The notes beneath the pieces were generated by a model that worked only from the letters and a program-made list of their open reading frames with translations, searched no databases and had not been told where the DNA came from. A program made the translations under genes and the position numbers. A stretch of 64,000 bases of DNA from contig CM077645.1 in assembly GCA_039707465.1 (NCBI GenBank), positions 146,936,503 to 147,000,502 of the forward strand. The letters run 5' to 3'. Within the stretch, counting starts at the first letter, position 1. Each line of letters begins with the position of its first letter. Origin of the DNA: Rhabdophis nuchalis (Eukaryota > Chordata > Lepidosauria > Squamata > Natricidae). Of this stretch, positions 56,201 to 64,000 are shown in pieces.

Positions 56201-56639
56201 CCACCAATGAGCTCAACTCACAAACCAGGGATCAGGATTTGGATCTTCTCAATGGCAGCACTCCAGTTATGGAACTCTATTCTGAAGAAATTATAACTGC
56301 TTTCCCTTGTTTTAAAAGACAAAGGGTAAGACAGTTTTATTTTATGTATTATATTTGATTTTAAATTGAAACCAGTTAGGATTACAAGTTATCCTGAACT
56401 AGATGGCAATTTTAGACAGCTTTTTAAATCGGACTCTTTAAAATTGCTATATTTTAATACTTTTTATGATTGGTGAATTTCTTGTTTTTATTGTTCTTGT
56501 GGACATCACTTCCTTTTTGAGGGAGGAGGATTAATACAAAATAATCCCATTTAGAGAAGGAAAATAATAAATGGGCAGTTACTTATTTGCATCTATTTAT
56601 AAAGGGGAAAATTAATTCCCTTGGGCAAAAAAACATTTG

Positions 56640-56870
56640 CCTGGAAACAAAACCCATTGGGTTCAGGGGTCCATGACAATTCACCCCAGCCAACTTGTCA
56701 CAGCCTCCACAGCCAACTTGCTGTGGCCAACTCGTCGTGGGACAGAGTTGTCCGTCCACGATTAGTTGGCTGTGGACAGTTGTCCTGCAGCGATTTGGCC
56801 GTGGTGACTTGGCTGCGGTATGTTGGCCATGATGAATAGGCCACAGTGAGTTGACTGTGGCAAATTGTCC
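56640..56870. repeat. Degenerate array of CCAACTTG / GGCTGTGG words
   Basis: About ten imperfect 20-bp units combine CCAACTTG, GTCGTGG and GGCCACAG in both orientations, with short gaps. Not coding; the largest open frame is a by-product. Confidence 0.5.
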
Positions 56871-56892
56871 CATTCTGTAGGCCCACTGCCAT

Positions 56893-57400
56893 CTCAGAGG
56901 TCAATTCACTTCTAAGGAAATGAATGAGGTTGTATTGTGTACTTCCCATTGTACAGGGGGGAAATGCTCTGAAATCTGCTACTGGTTTGCTTCGTGTGCA
57001 CTTTGCACACATGTATGTGCACTGCAGGCGCTGATCATTGGAACTACCAGTTCGCTGAAACCTGTAGTAAAAAATGCTACCGGTTCAGGTGAACCGGTAG
57101 TTCCGATGAACAGCTGTGCGACAATCAGCTGTGCCACGCGATTTAGAAATCAGCACAGCTGATTGTCACACAGCTGATCGCCAGAACCAAACCAATAGTA
57201 AAAAATGCTACCAGTTCTCCTGAAGTGGTAGCATTTTTTACTACTAGTTCCGACGATCAGTGCGTGTGGCTTGCATGCGTGCACGAAGCAAACCTGTAGC
57301 AGACTTCAGAGCATTTCACCCCTGTACAATGGGAAGTGTACAATACAATCTCATTCATTTCCTTAGAAGCGAATTGCCCTCTGAATTGACAGATTTATCG
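56893..57400. repeat. Long inverted repeat (arms about 160 bp)
   Basis: The left arm is at 56893-57055 and the right arm at 57241-57400. Matching words include TTCTAAGGAAATGAATGAG, CTTCCCATTGTACAGG and GGTTTGCTTCGTG, each with its complement in the other arm. The centre has smaller hairpins of the ATGCTACCGGTTC type, which continue to 57580. Confidence 0.75.
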
Positions 57401-57915
57401 CACAACACAGCTGATTGTCACATAGCTGATTGTCGGAACCAAACCGGTAGTAAAAAATGCTACCAGTTCAGTTGAAGTGGTAGCATTTTTTTACTACCAG
57501 TTTCGGCGAACCAGTAGCGTTTTTTATTACCGGTTCAGGCGAACTGGTCCAAACCAGTAGCATTTCACCCCTGCCATTTTACCACAATTTTATGGATCCC
57601 TTATACATTTAATTCACTGGAGGCTTCTCCAAAAGAGGTTGGCAGAACATTTTTGCTAAAGTTTGCTTTTGAAAGTCCTACTAACCATTGTGTTGCTGAT
57701 CCCTAAACCTGTTAAACCTGCTTTTTTAAAGCTCATAACTGATTTCCTGATGGGTCACAGTCCTGAGTTGATTAAGAATGGCTGCTGTTGACCACATCTC
57801 TTCTGTTGAAACAGGAAGTCAGACCTTTTTAAAAAAAAGGTTATTGCTCAATGTCTTCTGTAAATTGAAGTGATTATTTTTATCAATGCATCATTAAACA
57901 AACCATGGTTTAAGG

Positions 57916-58050
57916 CAGGGGTCTGCAAAGTCGGCTCTTTTAAGACTGGTGGACTTCAACTCCCAGAGTTCCCCAGCCAGCATAGCTGGCTGGGGAACTC
58001 TGGGAGTTGAAGTCCACCAGTCTTAAAAGAGCCGACTTTGCAGACCCCTG
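57916..58050. mobile_element. Palindromic hAT MITE, 135 bp (CAGGGGTCTGCAAAG ends)
   Basis: Nearly identical to 52795-52927: arms CTTTTAAGACTGGTGGACTT and complement, centre CCAGCATAGCTGG. Exact 8-bp duplication GTTTAAGG at 57908-57915 and 58051-58058. Confidence 0.95.
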
Positions 58051-58776
58051 GTTTAAGGCAATAGGACAATTTTGCTCTAACAATTTATCTAGAGATCAGA
58101 ATGGAGTGGTCAGAGAAGGCTGCATATCGTACAAATAGGTCACATTCCTTTTTCTAAGATTTATGCCAGTATAAGTGCAATGAAATGAACTTCAAATTCG
58201 ATATAAATCGGGAACTTTTAATTCTATAGTAGTGGATGATGCTGCCTTGGATTTAGTAAACGGATTTCAGATGTATTAGTGGGTGGATGTAATTTTTCCT
58301 TTCCACACCCTGCTATAGCAACAAAACAGCAAACAAGGTGTACTTTATCTCATTCCGTCTATATTTTACCTTCAAACAGATATGCATAACATTGCAGGCA
58401 AATTGTGCAAAATTCATTGTGTGCCTAGTTAGAAGTATAACCAGTGCTGTGAGCCATCTTTCGTACAGCCATACTTTCTATTTTTCAGTGGATAATTTGC
58501 TTGATATAATTGCTTGAATGGCTAATAATTTTTCTGGAGTTATTTCTAAGGCTGAAATAATAATAAAAAAAAGAACAAAGCAAGGAGAGAACACATCAAG
58601 GGCAATAGAAGTAGATAGGGCATATTTGGTAGGCACCGATTATTAATTAAAACAGAAAAGGCAAAACTGGAGAACAGAGTGACTCTCCTGGAGGGAATGG
58701 AACACTGAACAGGAACATAAGGATATGAGTCGAATAAACATCAAACATCAAACATGATTAAGAGGGAGATTCATTA

Positions 58777-59645
58777 CAGGTAATCCTCAAATTATAACAG
58801 TTCGTTTAGTCACCATTCAAAGTTACAACGGAAGTGAAAAAAGTGACTTATGGCTGTTTTTCACATATATGAAAAGTGTACTACGTTGCAGCCTTCCCAT
58901 GATTAAAAATCAGATTCAATACAATACAATACAATACAATAGCAGAGTTGGAAGGGACCTTGTAGGTCTTCTAGTCCAATCCCCTGCGTGGGCAGGAACT
59001 TTATACCATTTCAGACAAATGGCTATCTAACATCTTCTTAAAGACTTCCAGGGTTGGGGCATTCACAACTTCTGGAGGCAAGCTGTTCCACTGATTAATT
59101 GTTCTAAGTGTCAGGAAATTTCTCCTTAGTTCTAAGTTGCTTTTCTCCTTGATTAGTTTCCACCCATTGCTTCTTGTCCTGCCCCCAGGTGCCTTGGAGA
59201 ATAGTTTGACTCCCTCTTCTTTGTGGCACCCTCTGAGATATCGGAAGACTGCTATCATGTCTCCCCTGGTCCTTCTCTTCATCAAACTAGACATACCCAG
59301 CTCCTGCAACCGTTCTTCATATGTTTTAGCCTCCAGTCCCCTAATCATCCTGGTTGCTCTTCTCTGCACTCTTTCCAGAGACTCCATGCCTTTTCTACAT
59401 CAACTGACTGATATTTATGACGGTTTCAGTGTCCTGGGGTCATGTGATCACCTTTTTGTGACCTCCTACCATGCCAAAGTCAATGGGGAAGCCAGATACA
59501 TTTAACAACCATGTTATTAACTTAACAACTGCAGTGATTCACTTTAACCACTGTGACAAGAAAGGTTGTAAAATGGGACAGAACTCCACACACCTAGCAA
59601 CAGAAATCTTCTGATCAATTGTGATTGTAAATCAAGGCTCACCTG
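58777..59645. mobile_element. TA-flanked MITE split by a CR1 insertion
   Basis: It runs from TA|CAGGTAATCCTCAAATT to AATCAAGGCTCACCTG|TA. The left part has GAAAAAAGTGACTTATGGC and the right part has GATATTTATGACGG and TCACCTTTTTGTGACC. The CR1 copy lies between. Confidence 0.75.
58917..59398 (-). mobile_element. CR1 LINE, 3' part with (TATTG)n tail
   Basis: The minus-strand frame (59387-59001) reads MESLERVQRRATRMIRGLEA, KTYEERLQELGMSSLMKRR, SLPPEVVNAPTLEVFKKML. The tail at 58917-58942 is (ATACA)n on the plus strand, TATTG in element sense. It is 5'-truncated but open to its end. Confidence 0.9.
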
Positions 59646-59649
59646 TATT

Positions 59650-59905
59650 TGTTCCAGATTATTAATGTTTTTAAAAAGGCATTTTTATTTTCCGGACACT
59701 TTTAGGAATTGTTTCAAAATCTCTGCATTATTTTACACTTTCTATTTTGCTTCTTGGCAGTATTGTGTGCTCTTAGTCGTCATTCTCCTGGGTTACCAGC
59801 ATGGTTTTATTGTTGCCCTGTATTTTATGTTTTTAATTTATACAGTGCCCAGAAAAATTTGTTTATTGGTGATTTAAAATGCACCAAATGTAATTAAAGG
59901 AATAA
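59650..59905 (+). mobile_element. Probable L2 3'-end fragment
   Basis: The phrases AAAAAGGCATTTTTATTTTCC, TATACAGTGCCCAGAAAAAT and TAAAGGAATAAAAATGG resemble an L2 3' region. Diverged. Confidence 0.4.
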
Positions 59906-60349
59906 AAATGGAGCCAATGTTCACTCTTTTAATTTTTCTTCTCTAGAAAAAAAAAGTGATTTCAAAATTTGCTGAAAGTAAAACTATTTTAACCATTCCC
60001 ACTCAAGCCATAAGAATTGCCATTTCATTCTCTGTGATAAAAGTGCAATCTAATACAACATTAAGGTTGAGAAATCATTGTTGCTGTTTTTTGAAGATCA
60101 ATGCTAACCGTTCAAGCCATCATCTTGTTCTTAATACATTAAAACACAATTTTCTATTATTATTAATAATTAAATATAATTGTAAACTATTATATAATCT
60201 CTGCATGAACTTGGTCAATAGAACAAAATGTCTTGCCAACCTGACAGTTTAAATCAAAATTATGAGAAAATTGGTGCGAGGCGTGGCAAGATTCTCTATG
60301 GTTGTTTCCAAGGCTAAGATGCTCTGGTCCCATTCTTCCAGCAGAAAAT

Positions 60350-60810
60350 CAAATTATAGAATGTAAGAGTTGGAAGGAAACTCAGAAATAACCTAGTCCA
60401 ATTGCTTGTCCAGTGTAGGAATCCAGTATTCTACCCACTGCCAAGGCAGTTTGCTCCCTTGTTGAGCAACTCTTACCATTTAGAAAGCCTTCTTAATGTC
60501 CAATCAATATTTGCTTCCTTTGCACTCTAAACCCATTGTTTCTAGTCCTTTCTTCTGGAACAATTTGACTATTATCTACATCTCAGCCTTTCAGATGCTC
60601 CTCCCCTCCCCAATCATCTCAGTGCATCCAATTGTTAGTCCTAGGTGGCTCCTTATCAGATTGGATGCTGTCCTCTTTGTGCTCCACGCCTTCAATATCT
60701 TTCTTAAAATATAGTGCGCAGAACTGAATGGAATATTGTCTGAATTGTGCTCGGAATGTTCTCGTCTTTCTGAACAGAATGTTAAGAGGAACAATTGCTT
60801 CTTTTGATCT
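60350..60810 (-). mobile_element. CR1 LINE, diverged 3' part
   Basis: The plus-strand words ATGTAAGAGTTGGAAGGAA, CCTAGTCCAATTGCTTGTCC and GCAGAACTGAATGGAATATT correspond to the CR1 3' end and ORF2 region in reverse. Confidence 0.65.
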
Positions 60811-61254
60811 GCCTGCTCTTAATTCTATGGATGCAACCTAGGATTGCATTATTATTATTTTTGCAGCTGTATCACAAGTACAATTCAAGACACATTGCCT
60901 TTTGAAGTTTTTAATCTTTTCAGCTAGAAAACCCTTTGCTTTCTAGGACAAAGCTTCCGTAGCGGTAATGAGTTTCTGTTTGGATAACCATACTCTGCAA
61001 TTTCAATCACTTCTGTTTGGAGACCATTATCGATGGTCTGTTGTTTGTGAATCAAGCCACTAGGCCTTGTCCCACGAAGCATGTATTTCACTTAGTCTGT
61101 GAACCAGGCTATCTAGGGGCCAGGATATATTAATCAGGGATGATGAAGCAATAACCTTTAATGATATTTAAATACAATTTCTATTAACTGGGACTACCAG
61201 ATCTGGTCTATCCAACTACTGGTTATTCAGATTTTTCAGCCCAGACCTGGAAGC

Positions 61255-61531
61255 CAGTGGTGGGATTCAATGATTTTACTACCGATTCTGTGGGTGTGGC
61301 TTGGTGGGCATGGTGTGGTCTGGCTTGGTGGGCATGGCAGGGGAAGGATACTGTAAAATCTCCATTCCCTCCCCACTCCAGGGGAAGGTTACTGCAAAAT
61401 CACCTCCTGATCAGTTGGGATGGAAGTGAAGGAGGGCAGTCAGAGGTAGTATTTACCGGTTCTCCGAATTACTCAAAATTTCCGCTACCGGTTCACCAGA
61501 ACTGGTCAGAACCTGCTGAATCTCATCCCTG
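61255..61531. mobile_element. hAT MITE, 277 bp (GGTGGGATTC family)
   Basis: The ends are CAGTGGTGGGATTCAATG and GCTGAATCTCATCCCTG. Exact 8-bp duplication CTGGAAGC at 61247-61254 and 61532-61539. The interior GTGGGTGTGGCTTGGTGGGC is the reverse orientation of the copies at 24274 and 55450. Confidence 0.9.
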
Positions 61532-61689
61532 CTGGAAGCTTACAACAAATCTGGTCAGCATGGTATATATGATGAAAGAGGTTTAAAGTTTTAATTGTAC
61601 ATGCTTGGAAGTCTGCTGGTCTGCTCTACTGATTAAAATATTTATCATTCCAACAGATAGTGAAGCAACCTGGACTTCTGGAGAAGCAC

Positions 61690-62290
61690 CATCACTTTGC
61701 ACTGGCCCCATGGGTGACCTGATCGCAGTCTTTCAATAATTGAGGGGCTGCCACAGAAATGAGGGGATCAATCTATTCTCCAAAGCATCTTGAGTGCAGA
61801 ACAAGAAGCAATTGGGGAAACTAATCAAGGAGAAAACCAACCTTGAAACTAAGGAGAAATTTCCTGACAGTTAGAACAATCGATCAGTGGAACAGTTTGC
61901 TTTCAGAAGTTGTAGGTGCTCCATCACTGAAGGTTTGTACAAAGAGATTAGGCAGCCATTTGTCTGAAATGATATAGATCAGGGGTCAGCTCAGGAGCCG
62001 CATGTGGCTCTTTCATCCCTCTGCTGTGGCTCCCTGTCGCTGGTCACCTCCATAATTGATAGGGTTAGAACTTTTGGTTAGGACAGGTAGAGGAAAAAGG
62101 ACGCCGTGCTAGGAGGAGACTCTGGTGGGGGAACCAGATTTCCTGTTGGCTCCAGAATTGAGTTTTCGGTAAGGACCTTTGTGACTCTTTAAGTGTTTAA
62201 GGTTGACGAGTCCTGGTATAGATCTTGTCCTTGAGCAAGGGGTTGGATTAGAAGACCTCCAATTCTGTTATACTGTTTTTGGTATTCTGT
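61690..62290 (+). mobile_element. CR1 LINE 3' part split by a hAT insertion
   Basis: GGTGACCTGATCGCAGTCTT, AGGGGCTGCCACAGAAATG, AACAGTTTGCTTTCAGAAG and CAGCCATTTGTCTGAAATG are CR1 words. They resume after the insertion with GAGCAAGGGGTTGGATTAG. Decayed frame. Confidence 0.75.
61980..62215. mobile_element. hAT MITE, 236 bp (CAGGGGTCAGC family)
   Basis: It runs from CAGGGGTCAGCTCAGGAGCC to AGGTTGACGAGTCCTG. The flanks ATATAGAT (61972-61979) and GTATAGAT (62216-62223) match at 7 of 8. The interior GAGGAAAAAGGACGCCGTGC is shared with 63338-63665. Confidence 0.85.
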
Positions 62291-62357
62291 AAACAAAGAT
62301 CTATTTCTACTTTTGAGTAATAAGACTTTTCTCTCTCTTTGCCTGATTCCTTGTACA

Positions 62358-62690
62358 CAGGTAGTCCTCAATTTATGACCACAGTTGGGTCCAGAATTTC
62401 TGTTGCTCAACAAGGCCGTTGTCAAGCACCCATCTTTACGATCTTTTTTGTCATGGTCGTTAAGCGAATTACACAGTTTGTTAAGCAAACCTGGCTTCTC
62501 CCCGTGACTTTGCTTGTCAGAAGCTAGCAACCACATGACCCCAGGACACTGCAGCTGTCATAAATATTTGCCCGTTGCCAAATATCTGGATTTTGATCAC
62601 ATGATTGTGAAGATCCTTGTAAGTGCAAGGACCCATCATAAGTCACTTTTTTCAGTGCGGTTGTAAGTTTGAATAGCTTCTAAACCAGAG
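62358..62690. mobile_element. TA-flanked MITE, right-truncated
   Basis: CAGGTAGTCCTCAATTTATG, AATTTCTGTTGCTCAACAAG and TAAGTCACTTTTTTCAGTGC are family words. The far end is lost near TTTGAATAGCTTC, and 62695-62745 is half of a palindromic MITE. Confidence 0.7.
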
Positions 62691-62749
62691 AATTCTGGGA
62701 GTTGAAGTCAACAAGTCTTAAAGTTGCCAAGTTTGGGGAACCCTGTGCT

Positions 62750-63337
62750 AAACCAATCATTGTAAGGTGAGTACTACTTGTATAAGCTATTTCCCTTTCA
62801 GACAGCCTGAAAAGGAGGGAACCCTGTTAGCTGTTTACACAGGTGAATGTGATTCAGTGTTTGGTGTCTAAATAATGAGCAGAGTCATCAATTGAAAAGC
62901 TGCAATCTTGCCCCCAGCTAGGTTGTGCACATTCTAATGAAGTCACGAAGGTTTAAGCAAATGAATTGTCTTCTTTTTTTCTTTAGAGTACAGTAGAGTT
63001 AATGACTCAAATTCTATATATACTGGCATGGTAATAAACCTCTCTGGACTTTTAAATAAATATAAATGGGATGTGGCTTTGCAGTAATTGAGGCACTCCC
63101 AAAGCCACATACATAGTTTAAATCAAATGGTTCACATATACTAAACCACATTTTGTTAGCCCTGTATTGCTGAATAATAATTGGTTGGGTTTGCACCATA
63201 TAATGCAAGCTTTAATGATATTGATTATTAATCACAATAGATAACAATTTGTTGTTGATCATAATAAATCACGTTCTGATATATCATAATTTATGTTTCC
63301 ACACAATAATGGTCTGATGCAGTGCAACACCTTAATC
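62750..63337. other. Upstream flank without recognised element
   Basis: AT-rich sequence with no open frame above 65 codons that looks real. Nothing identified. The last 335 bases (63666-64000) are likewise plain. Confidence 0.5.
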
Positions 63338-63665
63338 CAGGGGTCAGCAACCTGCAGCTCTGTGGCTCTTTCATCCCTCTGCTATGGCTCCCTGTCGCCA
63401 GTTGGCATCACAATTTTGAGAGGAGCTTCCAGTTGCGGGGGAGAAGCAAGGTATGGCAGGAGACTCTATGGCAAGGGGTGGATTTTCTGGTCAGTTCCAC
63501 AATTGATAGGGCTTTCAGTTAAGACAGGTAAAGGAAAAAGAATGTCGCGCTAGGAGGAGAGCCTATGGTGGGGAAAATGGACTTCCAGTCGGTTGCAGAA
63601 TTGAATGGGTAGCTTCCGGTTAGAACCTTTGTGGCTCTTTGAGTGTTTAAGGTTGCCAACGCCTG
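63338..63665. mobile_element. hAT MITE, 328 bp (CAGGGGTCAGC family)
   Basis: It runs from CAGGGGTCAGCAACCTGCAG to AAGGTTGCCAACGCCTG. The flanks CCTTAATC and CCTTAAGT match at 6 of 8. The interior GGTAAAGGAAAAAGAATGTC matches 61980-62215. Confidence 0.8.
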
Positions 63666-64000
63666 CCTTAAGTCTATACCACAATATAAATCAGTCACTC
63701 CAAGAAGGAGAAAGGCCTAAATTCATCAAAAAAACTAAAGGGTCGACCTAAATTTGACAAATGCATAAATAAAAAATAATGACTAGCTTATTAGTCATTG
63801 CGGTCAACCTCTTAACGCTATTCATTCAAAGGGTGTGAACTAATGATGTTACAATGCAGAACTGTTGAAACTTGCAGATATAACCAGAAATGTAAACTAT
63901 TGCAAGTGTTGGAAGAAAATATCCATCTGGTTCAATTCCAAATGGGGAGAAAGATACTGGAAACATGGAGGCTGATTGGAAAGATGGTTTGATAAAGCAG

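Larger units (their letters stand above)
54985..56345 (+). mobile_element. Decayed L2-clade LINE with two later insertions
   Basis: The frame at 55000-55100 reads LILLDVSAAFNHELLIMKYC, the L2 reverse transcriptase block, and near 55340 VVLALVIHDFKNFS. A further piece at 56215-56345 has the PVMELYSEEI-type C-terminus. Between them are a hAT-type MITE (55450-55760) and a SINE (55985-56200). No intact frame. Confidence 0.6.

Overview
The window is about 64 kb of a vertebrate nuclear genome, almost certainly a squamate reptile and probably a snake. The evidence is a split SLC22A23 gene, BovB-tailed squamate SINEs, CR1 LINEs with pentanucleotide (TATTG)n tails, L2-clade LINEs, and many short hAT-type DNA transposons with 8-bp target duplications. 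There are no bacterial-type genes, CRISPR arrays or rRNA genes.

The only host gene I can support is the 5' part of SLC22A23, a major-facilitator-superfamily transporter of the SLC22 group, on the minus strand. Exon 1 (191 codons) lies at 50106-50678 in a CpG island that continues upstream to about 51660. Exon 2 (104 bp) is at 13868-13971 and exon 3 (155 bp) at 8052-8206. All three have canonical splice sites and matching phases. Intron 1 is about 36.1 kb, intron 2 about 5.7 kb, and intron 3 runs off the left edge. Later exons are not in the window.

Everything else is intron or upstream flank dominated by transposons. (a) 1-8051 (intron 3): TA-flanked MITEs, an LTR-like repeat and AT-rich unique DNA. 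(b) 8207-13867 (intron 2): a Helitron-like 3' end and two CR1 fragments. (c) 13972-50105 (intron 1): dense nested elements. These include two GC-rich hAT elements that share an internal module, a young insertion carrying only an L1-type ORF1 with a 16-bp target duplication, and a nearly full-length L2-clade LINE sitting inside a hAT element. (d) 51660-64000 (upstream flank): hAT, L2, CR1 and MITE insertions plus a long inverted repeat.

The most unusual items are the ORF1-only (HAL1-like) L1 insertion at 29406-31387; the two hAT elements with different ends but a shared, inverted internal module; a family of near-perfect 131-135 bp palindromic hAT MITEs; and (GAAA)n tracts that start at the same element junction. 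Clade names for repeats come from recognised motifs, not from a library search.
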